Assembly (NCBI GenBank): GCA_003963075.1
Contig: RXJV01000059.1
Coordinates: 1 to 64,000, forward strand
DNA length: 64,000 nt
Source of the DNA: Burkholderiales bacterium
Lineage (GTDB): Bacteria > Pseudomonadota > Gammaproteobacteria > Burkholderiales > Burkholderiaceae_C
Reading direction: 5' to 3'
A program made the position numbers and the translations under genes. Positions 45,890 to 55,896 of this stretch are shown in pieces; positions within the stretch are counted from its first letter, which is position 1; each line of letters opens with the position of its first letter. Below the pieces are notes generated by a model. The model worked only from the letters and a program-made list of their open reading frames with translations. It did not search any database and was not told the DNA's origin.

Positions 45890-47575
45890 TCAGGCTTTGA
45901 CTTTGACGTAGCGTCCCGGCGCGGGCTCGATCGCCTTGAACTTGCGGTTGCCCGGCGTCTTGGGCGCAGCCTTCGCAGCGCCGGCGTGGGATGCGAGCCA
46001 GGCTGACCAGTCCGGCCACCAGCTGCCCGGGTGTTCGACCGCGTTCTGCAGCCAGGCCTCGGGGTCGGCCGGCAGCGCGGCGCCCTTGGCGATCCAGTGG
46101 CTGCGCTTGGGCGGCTTGCCGGGCTTGGGCGGCGGGTTGATGACGCCGGCGATGTGGCCCGAAGCGCCCAGCACGAAGCGCTTCTTGCCGGTCAGGATCT
46201 GGGTGCTGCGGTAGGCCGCATGCCAGGGCACGATGTGGTCCTCGCGCGAGCCGTAGATGTACACCGGCGCCTTGATCGCGCCCAGGTCCAGCTTCTCGCC
46301 GCAGACGGTGAGCTTGCCCGGCAGCTTGAGCTCGTTCTGCAGATAGGTGTGGCGCAGATACCAGCAGTACATCGGCCCGGGCAGGTTGGTCGAGTCGCCA
46401 TTCCAGTACAGCAGGTCGAAGGGCGGCGGGGCCTCGCCCTTGAGGTAGTTGCCGACGACATAGTTCCAGACCAGGTCATTGGGCCGCAGGAAGCTGAAGG
46501 TCGTGGCCAGTTCCTGGCCGTGCAGCAGCTGCGGGCCCTTGGGCGAGTCCGGGCCCAGCGTCGCTTCGCGCAGCCGCACACTGGCCTCGTCGACAAAGAT
46601 GTCCAGGATGCCGTTGTCGGCAAAGTCCAGCAGCGTGGTCAGCAGCGTCACGCTGGCGGCCGGCTGCTCACCGCGCGCGGCCAGCACCGCCAGCCCGGTG
46701 GCAAGGATCGTGCCGCCGACACAGAAGCCCAGGGTGTTGATCTGCTCCTGGCCCGAGATCTCGCGGGCGACGCGGATGGCCTCGATCGCCCCCTGTTCGA
46801 TGTAGTCGTCCCAGGTCAGGTGCTTGACCGACTCGTCCGGGTTGCGCCAGCTGACCACGAAGACCCGGTTGCCCTCGGCCACGGCATAACGGATCAGCGA
46901 GTTGTCCGGCTGCAGGTCGAGGATATAGAACTTGTTGATGCAGGGCGGCACCATCAGCAGCGGCCGCGCCTTGACCTCGGCGGTCAGCGGCGCGTACTCG
47001 ATCAGCTGGAAAAGCTCGTTCTCGAACACGACGCTACCGGCCGTGGTCGCCACGTTCTTGCCGACCTCGAAGGCACTCTCGTCGGTCTGCGACACATGGC
47101 CGCGCTGCACATCGCCCCACAGGTTCTGCAGGCCGCGCGACAGCGTCTCGCCGCTGCTGTCCAGCGCGAGCTTGAGCGCCTCGGGGTTGAGAGCGAGGAA
47201 GTTGCTCGGCGAGGCCGCGTCGACGAGTTGCTGCACCGCGAAGCGGATGCGCGCCTTGGTCTTGTCGTCGGCCTCGACCGCCGAGGCCATCTGCTGCAGC
47301 GTTTTTGCATTGAGCAGATAGAGCTGCGTGATGAAGCTCGCCGCCGGGTTGGAGCGCCACTCCGGCGCAGCGAAACGCCGGTCACTGATGGCCGGCGCCT
47401 CGCCCTGGCCCAACGACGCGTTCCACAGGGCCGTGGCCTGTTTCAGATAGTCGGCCTGCAGTTCGGCCAGCGCGGTGGGCGGGATCTGGGGCAGCTGAGC
47501 TATCTGCTGCATCAACTCGGCGAAGGCCGGCTCTTGCGATGCGCGCGGCACGTCGTTCTTCTTGCGTGTGGCCAT
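45890..47575 (-). CDS. phaC: class I polyhydroxyalkanoate synthase PhaC
   Basis: 561 residues, usual for class I. The lipase-like box GFCVGG carries the catalytic Cys285. The Asp region SREDHIVPW and the His in GASGHIAGVINPP complete the triad. The enzyme polymerises hydroxybutyryl-CoA on granules. ATG 47575 follows GAGGA. A stop-free extension upstream to 47695 is spurious. The phaC-phaA gap is 14 bases. phaR is not in the window. Confidence 0.96.
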   Translation of the reverse strand: MATRKKNDVPRASQEPAFAELMQQIAQLPQIPPTALAELQADYLKQATALWNASLGQGEAPAISDRRFAAPEWRSNPAASFITQLYLLNAKTLQQMASAVEADDKTKARIRFAVQQLVDAASPSNFLALNPEALKLALDSSGETLSRGLQNLWGDVQRGHVSQTDESAFEVGKNVATTAGSVVFENELFQLIEYAPLTAEVKARPLLMVPPCINKFYILDLQPDNSLIRYAVAEGNRVFVVSWRNPDESVKHLTWDDYIEQGAIEAIRVAREISGQEQINTLGFCVGGTILATGLAVLAARGEQPAASVTLLTTLLDFADNGILDIFVDEASVRLREATLGPDSPKGPQLLHGQELATTFSFLRPNDLVWNYVVGNYLKGEAPPPFDLLYWNGDSTNLPGPMYCWYLRHTYLQNELKLPGKLTVCGEKLDLGAIKAPVYIYGSREDHIVPWHAAYRSTQILTGKKRFVLGASGHIAGVINPPPKPGKPPKRSHWIAKGAALPADPEAWLQNAVEHPGSWWPDWSAWLASHAGAAKAAPKTPGNRKFKAIEPAPGRYVKVKA

Positions 47576-47693
47576 GGAATCCTCGGAGCTGTCCGCGGCT
47601 GGGGTCTGGTCTCGATCCGTGCGAAGCTTGCCACATCTCGCCGACCCGGCTTTGTAACCGCGGGTGCTGACGCGCCCATGACACGCCCACCCC

Positions 47694-47960
47694 ATGTACC
47701 TCGTTGCGATCGCCTGGGCCTATATCGCGCTGATGATGGCGGCCGCCGAAGCGACCAGCCCTCAGGGCACGCTGCTGGGCGCCTTCTTCACGCTGCTGAT
47801 GTACGGCGTGCTGCCGCTGGGCCTGCTGTTCTACATCCTGGGCACGCCGGGCCGGCGGCGCCGGCGTCGGGCGGCCGAGCTAGCGACCCAGCGCGATGCA
47901 GGCGGCCATCCGACCACGCGGCCAGCCGAGGGCCTCGCCGCGGAACGAGAAGAAACGTGA
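47694..47960 (+). CDS. small membrane protein, function unknown
   Basis: 88 residues with two hydrophobic helices (about 1-18 and 28-50: LLGAFFTLLMYGVLPLGLLF) and a basic tail (GRRRRRR). It diverges from phaC. Its 3' end overlaps the convergent pgeF by 81 bases. Similar small two-helix proteins are common hypotheticals in Burkholderiales. No function can be given. Confidence 0.65.
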   Translation: MYLVAIAWAYIALMMAAAEATSPQGTLLGAFFTLLMYGVLPLGLLFYILGTPGRRRRRRAAELATQRDAGGHPTTRPAEGLAAEREET

Positions 47961-48608
47961 GGCCTCGGTCAGCGTGCACCAGCCGCCGCCGCTGAGGTCC
48001 ATCACGCCCGCAGCCCGCAGGCGTTCGCGCGCCAGCAGGGCCAGGTCGGCGCGCCAGCGCGGCTCGGGGTTGGGCCGGTAGAGGAAGCCGGGCTGGTCGA
48101 ACGGCAGCGGCTCGCGGCCCAGGGCCTGAACCACTTCGGGGCCGACCTCGAAGGCCTCGGGGCCGATGCAGGCGCCCAACCAGGCCCGGACCTGGCCGGG
48201 CTCGCAGGCCGCCGCGTCACAGAGTTCGGCCACCGTGTGCTCCAGCACGCCCGCCGCAAGGCCGCGCCAGCCCGCATGCGCACCGGCCACGCCGCCCGGC
48301 GCGGCGAACAGCACCGGCAGGCAGTCGGCCACGAGGATGGCCACGGCCAGCTCGGGATCGGTGGACACCGCGGCATCGGCCTGGGGCGCGTTGTCGTCAT
48401 GCCAGTCGGGGCGCAGCCGCACGACCGTCGCGCCATGCACCTGGTCGAGAAAGATCGGCCGCGCGCCCAGCCGTGCGGCCAGGCCCGCCCGGTGGGCACG
48501 CACCTGCTCCGGGTCGCCCGCCTTGCGGCCGAAGTTGGGGCCGCGCGTCGTCATGAAGGCGGCGACGCCGGGCCAGTCCGGCCGCAGCCAGTCGGGATCA
48601 GGCGGCAT
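47880..48608 (-). CDS. pgeF: peptidoglycan editing factor PgeF (YfiH family, purine nucleoside phosphorylase/laccase-like)
   Basis: 242 residues. Family blocks: LDQVHGATV, VADCLPVLFA, GAHAGWRGLAAGV and CIGPEAFEVG, with the metal-site His and Cys conserved. In Burkholderiales it is usually the gene next to phaC, as here. The start lies in the end of maiA. Confidence 0.93.
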   Translation of the reverse strand: MPPDPDWLRPDWPGVAAFMTTRGPNFGRKAGDPEQVRAHRAGLAARLGARPIFLDQVHGATVVRLRPDWHDDNAPQADAAVSTDPELAVAILVADCLPVLFAAPGGVAGAHAGWRGLAAGVLEHTVAELCDAAACEPGQVRAWLGACIGPEAFEVGPEVVQALGREPLPFDQPGFLYRPNPEPRWRADLALLARERLRAAGVMDLSGGGWCTLTEASRFFSFRGEALGWPRGRMAACIALGR

Positions 48609-49233
48609 CGGGGCAGACACTCGGGTGGGTGTGGGCAAAGGCCGGCAGGCTCAGGCAGTGCTCGTTGATGCGCATCACCGTCGGGAAGTTGTCCAGCGGG
48701 CAGTCGAAGCGCTGGGCGTTGTAGACCTGGGGCACGAGCAGGCAGTCGGCCAGGCCCGGTGTGTCGCCGAAGCAGAAGCGGCCCGCGGTCGCGGCCAGAC
48801 GCTGCTCGACGATGGCCAGGCCGGTAGCAATCCAATGGTGGTACCAGCGGTCCACCTCCTGCTGAGGGTGGCCGAGGTCGTTCTTCAGATAGCGCAGCAC
48901 GCGCAGATTGTTCAGCGGATGGATGTCACAGCCGATGTCCTGGGCCAGCGCCCGCACCTGGGCCCGGGCGACCGGATCCTGCGGCAGCAGCGGCGGCTCG
49001 GGCTGCACCTCGTCCAGATACTCCAGGATGGCCATGGACTGGCTCAGCCAGCGGCCATCATCCAGCACCAGGGCCGGCACCAGATGGGACACCTGCTGGT
49101 TGGCAAAGGGCTCGGCGAACTGCTCGTTGCGGGCCAGATGGATGGCCGCATAGTCATAGTCCATGCCCTTGAACGCGAGGCCGATGCGCACCCGCCAGGA
49201 GGCCGACGAGCGGAAGTAGTTGTAGAGCTTCAT
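48598..49233 (-). CDS. maiA: maleylacetoacetate isomerase (zeta-class GST)
   Basis: 211 residues. The glutathione-site motif [15 protein letters not shown] at the N terminus and [10 protein letters not shown] are typical of the zeta class. It converts maleylacetoacetate to fumarylacetoacetate in tyrosine/gentisate breakdown, in the cytoplasm. Fumarylacetoacetase is not in the window. Some members act on maleylpyruvate instead. Confidence 0.92.
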   Translation of the reverse strand: MKLYNYFRSSASWRVRIGLAFKGMDYDYAAIHLARNEQFAEPFANQQVSHLVPALVLDDGRWLSQSMAILEYLDEVQPEPPLLPQDPVARAQVRALAQDIGCDIHPLNNLRVLRYLKNDLGHPQQEVDRWYHHWIATGLAIVEQRLAATAGRFCFGDTPGLADCLLVPQVYNAQRFDCPLDNFPTVMRINEHCLSLPAFAHTHPSVCPDAA

Positions 49234-49306
49234 GTCAATGCGCTCCGCGCAGCGCGAGCGAGCCGGTTGTGAGGCCTGTCATTGTGAGACCTCTAAACTC
49301 GGCCGC

Positions 49307-49861
49307 ATGCCGTTTCCCAGCCGCTTCAAGCATTGCCCCAGCTGCGGCACCGCCGTGGAGCACCGCATCCCGGCCGACGACAACCGCGAGCGCGCCGTCT
49401 GCCCGGCCTGCGCCGCCATCCATTACCAGAACCCGCTGAACGTGGTCGGCACGCTGCCGGTCTGGGAGGCGGATGGCCGCGTGCTGCTGTGCCGCCGCGC
49501 CATCGAGCCCCGCCACGGGCTGTGGACACTGCCGGCCGGCTTCATGGAGCTGGGCGAAACCACGGCCGAGGGCGCACTGCGCGAAACCCTCGAAGAGGCA
49601 GGCGCCGACATCGAGATGGGCCGGCTCTACACCGTGCTCAATGTCGTGCGCGTCGGCCAGGTCCATCTGTTCTACCGGGCGAGGCTGCGCTCGCAGGTTT
49701 TCAACCCCGGCCCCGAGTCGCTGGAGGCCCGGCTGTTTGCCGAAGCCGACATCCCGTGGGATGAGATCGCGTTCAAGACGACACGCGAGACGCTGCGCTG
49801 CTTCTTCGAAGACCGCCGCCGCGGTGAGGGCTTTGGCCTGCACGACATCGACATCGCTTGA
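49307..49861 (+). CDS. NUDIX hydrolase with zinc ribbon
   Basis: 184 residues. A zinc-ribbon (CPSCG ... CPAC) at residues 10-36 comes before a NUDIX domain with a complete box ([20 protein letters not shown]). These enzymes cleave nucleoside diphosphate-linked compounds, with a NudC-like arrangement here; the substrate is unknown. ATG 49307 starts just before the ribbon. Confidence 0.88.
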   Translation: MPFPSRFKHCPSCGTAVEHRIPADDNRERAVCPACAAIHYQNPLNVVGTLPVWEADGRVLLCRRAIEPRHGLWTLPAGFMELGETTAEGALRETLEEAGADIEMGRLYTVLNVVRVGQVHLFYRARLRSQVFNPGPESLEARLFAEADIPWDEIAFKTTRETLRCFFEDRRRGEGFGLHDIDIA

Positions 49862-49917
49862 TCGCCGCGCGCGGCGCGCGCATCATCGCCGCCAACTCCG
49901 GCCGTAGGGGGTGAGTG

Positions 49918-50688
49918 ATGCCGACACGACGCAGGGTTTGCGAGGCGGGGCTGGCTGGTCTGGGGGGGCTGGCGCTGGCGCGGCCCGCCCAAGCGGTGGT
50001 CGTGCGGGCCGTCGGCTCGCAGTTTGCCCGCATCTTCGAGGGCGGCGAAGGCCAGGCGCCACGCGGCCTCGCGGTCGACCTGCTGGGGCAGCTGTTCGGT
50101 GACGCGGTGCGCTGCGAATGGCTGCCCTGGGCGCGTGCCCAGCTGATGCTGGAGCAGGGCGAGGCCGACATCCTGATCGGCCCCTACCGCACCCCCGAGC
50201 GCGAGCTGCGCATGCTGTTCAGCGTGCGCTCGTTCTACTCGGACGCGATGGCCTGGTATGCCCGCCGCGGCGAGGAGTGGCGCTGGAGCGGTGAGTTCGG
50301 CGAGCTGACCCAGCTGCCGGTGGCGGCCGTGCGTGGCTGGGCCTATGGCAGCCGTTTCGAGCGCATGAAGACCTCGCTGTCGCAGCTGACCTGGGTGCAG
50401 AACGTCGACGCCGGCCTGCAGATGCTGAGCAAACGTCGGGTCGAGCTGTTCGCGGCCAATGACCGCAACTGCCAGCCGGTGCTGCAGCGGCTGGGGCTCG
50501 CGGACGCCATCGGGCGCTGCTCGCCACCACTGGATGTACTGCACGGCCACATGGGCTTCGCCCGCAGCGCCGCCGGCGAGGCCCTGTCGCAGCGCTATGA
50601 CCAGGCCTATGAACTGTGGCTGCGCACCGGGTCGGCGGCCGAGCTCTACCGCCGCTGGGGCGTTGACCGCCCCTTCACGGTGGCCTGA
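49918..50688 (+). CDS. periplasmic solute-binding protein family 3-like
   Basis: 256 residues with an arginine-rich signal (PTRRRVCEAGLAGLGGLALA, possibly Tat-type) and the family-3 fold (LAVDLLGQLFGDAVRCEWLP, GEADILIGPYRTPERE). Such proteins bind amino acids or act as sensors. No transporter permease or ATPase is adjacent, so it may be an orphan. AGGGGG precedes ATG 49918. Confidence 0.72.
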   Translation: MPTRRRVCEAGLAGLGGLALARPAQAVVVRAVGSQFARIFEGGEGQAPRGLAVDLLGQLFGDAVRCEWLPWARAQLMLEQGEADILIGPYRTPERELRMLFSVRSFYSDAMAWYARRGEEWRWSGEFGELTQLPVAAVRGWAYGSRFERMKTSLSQLTWVQNVDAGLQMLSKRRVELFAANDRNCQPVLQRLGLADAIGRCSPPLDVLHGHMGFARSAAGEALSQRYDQAYELWLRTGSAAELYRRWGVDRPFTVA

Positions 50689-50701
50689 GGCGCCGACCGC
50701 G

Positions 50702-50893
50702 TCAGCGCCCGCCCAGCACCCGGGCCGGCAGCATCAGCAGGGCGCGCAGCAGCGAGAACACGCCCTCGACCGCGATGCCCAGCAGCCGGAACGGCAGCGT
50801 CAACAGCCACACCAGCGGCCACAGCACCAAGGCCAGCAGGGCCAGCGGCCAGCAGAGCACGAACAGCAGGCACCACAGCAGGAAGCGGAACAT
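50702..50893 (-). CDS. small hydrophobic membrane protein, function unknown
   Basis: 63 residues from ATG 50893, which has AAGGA upstream. Largely two hydrophobic helices with many Leu and Trp (RFLLWCLLFVLCWPLALLAL). The reading frame continues upstream but without similarity in character. Function unknown. Confidence 0.6.
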   Translation of the reverse strand: MFRFLLWCLLFVLCWPLALLALVLWPLVWLLTLPFRLLGIAVEGVFSLLRALLMLPARVLGGR

Positions 50894-50963
50894 CGCGGGG
50901 ATCCTTTTCCAAATGAATTCGTTGCGGGCCGTGCGCCGGGCCGCTCCCAAGCCGGCCCGCGCT

Positions 50964-51015
50964 GGCGATAGGCATGCGGCTCGATGCCGCATGCATCGCC
51001 GTCCCCTCGGGGGAC
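50964..51015 (-). terminator. two tandem hairpins after the S9 peptidase gene
   Basis: GCATGCGGC-TCGAT-GCCGCATGC (50972-50994), extended by GGCGAT/ATCGCC, followed by GTCCCC-TCG-GGGGAC (51001-51015). No T-run is evident. Probably the 3' end structure of the peptidase mRNA. Confidence 0.45.
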
Positions 51016-51034
51016 CGACCGGGCTCGCCCGCGT

Positions 51035-52963
51035 TCAGCGGGGCTGAGACTGGGCGAGGGGCTTCAGATACTTGTCGAGGAACTCGACCATGCGGCGGTT
51101 GGCCTCGATCTGGTTCTTCTTCTTCGAGAAGCCGTGGCCCTCATCGTCGAACACCAGGTAATCCACCGGCACGCCGTTCTTCTTGACCGCGGCGACGATG
51201 TCATCGCTCTCGGGCTTGATGACGCGCGGGTCGTTGGCGCCCTGGATGACCATCAGCGGCTTGCGGATCTCCTTGGCATGGAAGAGCGGCGATGTGGCGA
51301 TCAGGAACTCGCGATCCTTCACCGGGTCGCCAATCTCCTGGTAGAGCGCCTGGCGGAAGCTCTCCCAGTAGGGCGGGATGCTCTCCAGCGTGCGGATCCA
51401 GTTGGACACACCGAAGATGTCGATGCCGACCTTGAAGGCCTCGGGCCGGAAGGCCAGCGCCGACAGCACCATATAGCCGCCATAGCTGCCGCCGACGATG
51501 CCGATGCGCTCGGGGTCGATGACGCCGGTGCCGGCCAGGAAGGTCTTGGCCTCGACGCAATCCCACAGCGGCTCGCGGCCATGCTTGCCGTCATCGGCCG
51601 TGAAAAAGCTCTTGCCATAGCCCGTGCTGCCGCGGTTGTTGATACCCAGCACCGCGTAGCCGTTGTTGACGAAGTACTGCATCAGGGCCGAGTAGCCGCG
51701 CATCGTCTGGCCGCCCGGGCCGCCATGGACCCAGACGATGGCCGGCACCTTGTGGCTGGGCGAGGCCTCCTTGGGCAGCATGAACACCGAGGGGATGACC
51801 AGGCCGTCGAAGCTGCGGAAGCGGACGATGGACGCATCGACCAGCTCCTGCGGGTCGATCTCCTTGGACAGGCTCTGCGTCAGTTGCCGCGGCGGCGCCG
51901 TCGAGCCGACATCGGCCACGAACAGGTTGTTGGGCGAGCGGTCACCGTTCACATAGAAGGCCATGCGCTTGCCGCTGCGCGAGAACCGCACGCCGCGCAC
52001 CTCGCCACCGGGCAGCTGCGGCAGGGCCATCGGCTGGCCATCGCGGTACAGGCGCAGTGCGACGCTGGCGTCGGCATTGATGCCCGTCACGCGGAAGCGG
52101 CCGTCCTTTGAAAAGCCGGTGTAGGCCACATCCCAGTCGGCCCGCTCGACCTCGCGGGTCTTGCCGCTGGCCAGGTCATAGGCGATGACGCGGGTGAACT
52201 CGCCGCCGTCGTTGCTGGTCATCAGCAGTTCGCGGCTGTCGGGCGTGAAGTCCTGCGCCTGATAGAGGGCCACGCCGGTGTGCGCGGTGATGTGCTTGAG
52301 GTCCCCGGTCTTCAGGTCGGCCAGGTGCACATCGGAGTCGGCGGTCGTGTTGGGCTTGCCCAGGGCCAGCCAGCGGCCATCGCGGCTGACGCCGCTGACC
52401 TGCCATCCCGCCTCGTTCTTGAACACCAGCGTCCGGGCATAGGTCTTGGCGTCGTAGCGGTAGAGGTCGAAGAAGCGCGGGTCGCGCTCATTGGTGGACA
52501 CGAAGAAGGCCGTGTCGTCGCCGCTCCAGCCCTCGAAGTCGGCCTTGAGCTTGTCGCCGGGGGTCAGGTCGCGTTCGCTGCCATCGAGCTCGCGCACGTA
52601 GAGGTGATTGAGCTCGTTGCCGCCCTGGTCGCGGGTGTAGAGGAAGCGGTCGTCAGCGGGGAAGAAGCTGACCGCGTAATGGCTGTCGGTCTTGGATTGG
52701 GTCAGCTGCACCGGCTTGCCGCCGGCCACCGGCATCGCATAGACGTTGAAGATGCCACTCTCGTTGCTGTGGAACAGGATGCGGCTCTCGTCGGCCGAGA
52801 AGCTGGCGCCGCCGATGTTGACGGTGGCCATGAACTGCTCGATGGTGTAGCGCTTGGCGGGCTTGGGCGCCGAGGCCACGGTCGGGTTGGCGGCCTGCGC
52901 GGCGGGAGGCGCCGCAGCCAGCAAGGTCAGCACAGCAACAAGGGTCAGCAAGGGACGGCTCAT
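51035..52963 (-). CDS. S9-family prolyl-oligopeptidase-like secreted peptidase
   Basis: 642 residues: signal peptide (PPAAQAA), beta-propeller (about 45-380, with TolB/WD-like repeats), and an alpha/beta-hydrolase domain. Triad: Ser in GGSYGGYM, Asp in QGANDPRV and His in DEGHGF. It cleaves short peptides, probably in the periplasm. The ORF is complete and single. Confidence 0.93.
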   Translation of the reverse strand: MSRPLLTLVAVLTLLAAAPPAAQAANPTVASAPKPAKRYTIEQFMATVNIGGASFSADESRILFHSNESGIFNVYAMPVAGGKPVQLTQSKTDSHYAVSFFPADDRFLYTRDQGGNELNHLYVRELDGSERDLTPGDKLKADFEGWSGDDTAFFVSTNERDPRFFDLYRYDAKTYARTLVFKNEAGWQVSGVSRDGRWLALGKPNTTADSDVHLADLKTGDLKHITAHTGVALYQAQDFTPDSRELLMTSNDGGEFTRVIAYDLASGKTREVERADWDVAYTGFSKDGRFRVTGINADASVALRLYRDGQPMALPQLPGGEVRGVRFSRSGKRMAFYVNGDRSPNNLFVADVGSTAPPRQLTQSLSKEIDPQELVDASIVRFRSFDGLVIPSVFMLPKEASPSHKVPAIVWVHGGPGGQTMRGYSALMQYFVNNGYAVLGINNRGSTGYGKSFFTADDGKHGREPLWDCVEAKTFLAGTGVIDPERIGIVGGSYGGYMVLSALAFRPEAFKVGIDIFGVSNWIRTLESIPPYWESFRQALYQEIGDPVKDREFLIATSPLFHAKEIRKPLMVIQGANDPRVIKPESDDIVAAVKKNGVPVDYLVFDDEGHGFSKKKNQIEANRRMVEFLDKYLKPLAQSQPR

Positions 52964-53059
52964 GGAGTCTCCACGGGTTGAAGTGGGCGGACTCTAGCCA
53001 GCCGCCGGCGCGACCCGCCCCGCGGGGTGACGGACTGCCGGGACGGTGGGATGAAATGC

Positions 53060-54367
53060 TCAAACGCGACGCTGGCCCGCCACGTAGCAGGCGGCAAGGT
53101 TGCGCTCATCGGCCAGCGTCATCCACGCAAACACGCGCTCGTGCAGGTCACGGGCCACCGCGTCGCGCGCCGCGGCCACCGGCCCGCGCGCCCAGTGCCA
53201 CACGCACAGGTCGGCGGTCTGCCCGACCGACAGGCCGCCGATCTCGTCACCCAGCCGCAGCGCCTCGGCCGCGCCACGGGTGGCCGCATGCAGGGCCGTC
53301 CAGGCGGTCAGGCGGGCGCCGCGCAGGGCCTGCACCTTGTAGGCCTCGGCCAGGTTGCGCGGCAGGCTGAGGGTGGTGCCGCCGCCGACGTCCGAGGCCA
53401 GGCTGACCGCAAACGGCGCCCCGGGCCAGTCGAACAGCCCGCTGCCGAGGAAGAGGTTGCTCGACGGGCAGTGCGCCACCTGCGCGCCGCGGTCGGCCAG
53501 CAGGCGCCGGTCGGCCTCGTCCAGCCAGATGCCGTGGGCCAGCACCGCGCGTTCATGCACCAGGCCGACCCGCTCGTACACGTCCAGGTAGCTGCGCGCC
53601 TGCGGGAAGAGCTCGGCCACCCAGGCCACCTCGGCGCGGTTCTCGGCCACATGGGTCTGCAGGTAGAGGCTGGCGTCGGCCCGGCACAGGCCGCCCGCCA
53701 TCGCCAGCTGCTCGGGCGTGCTGGTGGGCGCGAAGCGCACCGTCACCGCGTAAGCATTGCGCCCCTGGCCGTGGTGGCGGTCGATCAGGTCGATGCAGTC
53801 GCGCTCGGCCTGGGCCACGTCGTCGCGCAGGCCGTCGGGTGCGTGGCGGTCCATCAGCACCTTGCCGGTGATCAGGCGCATGCCGCGCGCCGCGGCGCCG
53901 TCGAACAACGCCTCGGCCGACACCTTGTGCACCGTCGGGAAGACCACGGCCGCCGTGGTGCCGCTGGCCAGCAGCGCATCGAGGAAGACCTCGGCGCCGG
54001 CACGGCTGCGGGCCGGGTCGGCAAAGGCCCGCTCCGCCGGGAAGGTGTAGCGCTGCAGCCAGTCCAGCAGCTCGGTGCCGTAGGAGGCGATGACCTCCAG
54101 CTGAGGGCAGTGCACATGGGTGTCGATGAAGCCCGGCAGCACCAGCTGGCCGGCATGGTCCCGCCGCACCCAGCTCGCATCGGGCTCGGCGGCCTGGCGG
54201 CCGACGATGCGGCCGCCCTCGATCAACAGCCAGTGGTCGCGGTCGAAACGCACCGCGGCCGACTCGACATCGCCCCAGGCCGGCGCGGCGGTGAAGTCCA
54301 GAAGATCGCCACGCAGCGCCCAACGCCGGGGCTGATCGACAGATTTTTCCTGGTTAGTAAAACTCAT
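53060..54367 (-). CDS. guaD: guanine deaminase
   Basis: 435 residues of the amidohydrolase family. Metal-site motif DTHVHCPQ, THVAENRAEV, AHGIWL and SDVGGGTTLS match guanine deaminases. It converts guanine to xanthine, the substrate of the divergently encoded XdhAB. ATG 54367 is the family-type start; 38 bases separate it from xdhA, so the promoters face away from each other within a very short region. Confidence 0.94.
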   Translation of the reverse strand: MSFTNQEKSVDQPRRWALRGDLLDFTAAPAWGDVESAAVRFDRDHWLLIEGGRIVGRQAAEPDASWVRRDHAGQLVLPGFIDTHVHCPQLEVIASYGTELLDWLQRYTFPAERAFADPARSRAGAEVFLDALLASGTTAAVVFPTVHKVSAEALFDGAAARGMRLITGKVLMDRHAPDGLRDDVAQAERDCIDLIDRHHGQGRNAYAVTVRFAPTSTPEQLAMAGGLCRADASLYLQTHVAENRAEVAWVAELFPQARSYLDVYERVGLVHERAVLAHGIWLDEADRRLLADRGAQVAHCPSSNLFLGSGLFDWPGAPFAVSLASDVGGGTTLSLPRNLAEAYKVQALRGARLTAWTALHAATRGAAEALRLGDEIGGLSVGQTADLCVWHWARGPVAAARDAVARDLHERVFAWMTLADERNLAACYVAGQRRV

Positions 54368-54405
54368 ATGGCAATTCTGAGGCAAGCCTCGACAATCGGG
54401 CCGGA

Positions 54406-55896
54406 ATGAACGCCCGCCCCAACCCACGCCCTGTGCGCTTTTTTCACCGTGGTGCGGTCGTCGAGGTGGCCGACCTGCCGACGACGACGACCGTCCTGCA
54501 ATACCTGCGCGAGCATGCCGGCTGCACCGGCACCAAGGAAGGCTGCGCTGAGGGCGACTGTGGCGCCTGCACCGTGATCCAGGGCGAACTCGACGCCCAC
54601 GGCGAACTGCAGCTGCGCAACGTGAACGCCTGCACCCAGTTCCTGCCCACGCTGGACGGCCGGGCGCTGCTGACGGTGGAAGACCTGGGCGGCCCCGAGC
54701 GGCTCAGCCCGGTGCAGCAGGCCCTGGTGGACTGCCATGGCTCGCAGTGCGGTTTCTGCACCCCCGGCTTCGTGATGACGCTGACCGCCTGCTACGAACG
54801 CCACGCCGAGGCCGGCACGCGGCCCGACCGCCAGCAGCTGGCCGACGACCTGGCCGGCAACCTCTGCCGCTGCACCGGTTACCGGCCGATCCTCGATGCC
54901 GGCGAGCAGATGTTCGACCTCGCGCCCCGCCGGCTGGCCCGCGAGCCCATCGCCGCCGCACTGCGCGCCCTGGCCGCCGATGACGCGCTGGACTACGCCC
55001 ATGCCGGCGCCCGCTTCCACGCGCCCCAGACCCTGCCCGACCTGGCCCTGCTGCGCGAGACCTACCCGGACGCCACGCTGCTGGCCGGCTCCACCGACAT
55101 CGGCCTGTGGGTCAACAAGCAGTTCCGCGCGCTGCCCCACCTGATCTACACCGGCCGGGTCAGCGCGCTGCGCGAGATCCGCGACGAGCCCCTCGACGGC
55201 CAGCCCGGGCTGTGGATAGGCGCGGCCGCGTCGCTGGAAGAGGCGTGGGGCGCACTGAGCGCGCTCGCGCCCTCGCTGGCCGAGTTGTGGCGGCGCTTTG
55301 CCTCGCCGCCGGTGCGCCATGCGGGCACGCTGGGCGGCAACATCGCCAACGGCTCACCCATCGGCGACGGCGCGCCGGCGCTGATCGCGCTGGGCGCCCA
55401 GGTCGTGCTGCGGCGCGGCGCGCAGCAGCGGCGCCTGCCGCTGGAGGCCTTCTACCTGGGCTATATGAAGAAGGACCTGCAGCCCGGCGAATTCGTCGAG
55501 GCAGTGCATATGCCCAAGCCCGACACGAGCTGGGCGATCTCGGCCCACAAGATTTCCAAGCGCCACGACAGCGACATCTCGGCCGTCTGCGCGGTGCTGG
55601 CCCTGCAGCTGCGCAATGGCACGGTGCAGCAGGCCCGCTTCGCCTTCGGCGGCATGGCGGCCGTCGTCAAGCGTGCCGCGGCGGCCGAGGCCGCCGTCAT
55701 CGGCCAGGCGTGGACCGCACCCACCGCCGAAGCCGCCGCCCAGGCCCTGGCGCAGGACTTCACCCCGCTGACCGACATGCGGGCCAGCGACCGCTACCGG
55801 CTCAAGGTCGCGCAGAACCTGGTGCGCAAGCTCTGGCTGGAAACGCTGGACCGCAGGACGATCACGGTCTGGCGCGCGGGGAGGCTGGCGGCATGA
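54406..55896 (+). CDS. xdhA: xanthine dehydrogenase small subunit (2Fe-2S and FAD)
   Basis: 496 residues. The first [2Fe-2S] cluster is the plant-type CxxxxC..C (EGCAEGDCGACT), the second CGFCTPG ... CRCTGYRP. FAD domain from about 200 (TLLAGSTDIGLWVNKQ, GTLGGNIANGSPIGD). It passes electrons from the Mo subunit. xdhB follows after 70 bases. Confidence 0.96.
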   Translation: MNARPNPRPVRFFHRGAVVEVADLPTTTTVLQYLREHAGCTGTKEGCAEGDCGACTVIQGELDAHGELQLRNVNACTQFLPTLDGRALLTVEDLGGPERLSPVQQALVDCHGSQCGFCTPGFVMTLTACYERHAEAGTRPDRQQLADDLAGNLCRCTGYRPILDAGEQMFDLAPRRLAREPIAAALRALAADDALDYAHAGARFHAPQTLPDLALLRETYPDATLLAGSTDIGLWVNKQFRALPHLIYTGRVSALREIRDEPLDGQPGLWIGAAASLEEAWGALSALAPSLAELWRRFASPPVRHAGTLGGNIANGSPIGDGAPALIALGAQVVLRRGAQQRRLPLEAFYLGYMKKDLQPGEFVEAVHMPKPDTSWAISAHKISKRHDSDISAVCAVLALQLRNGTVQQARFAFGGMAAVVKRAAAAEAAVIGQAWTAPTAEAAAQALAQDFTPLTDMRASDRYRLKVAQNLVRKLWLETLDRRTITVWRAGRLAA

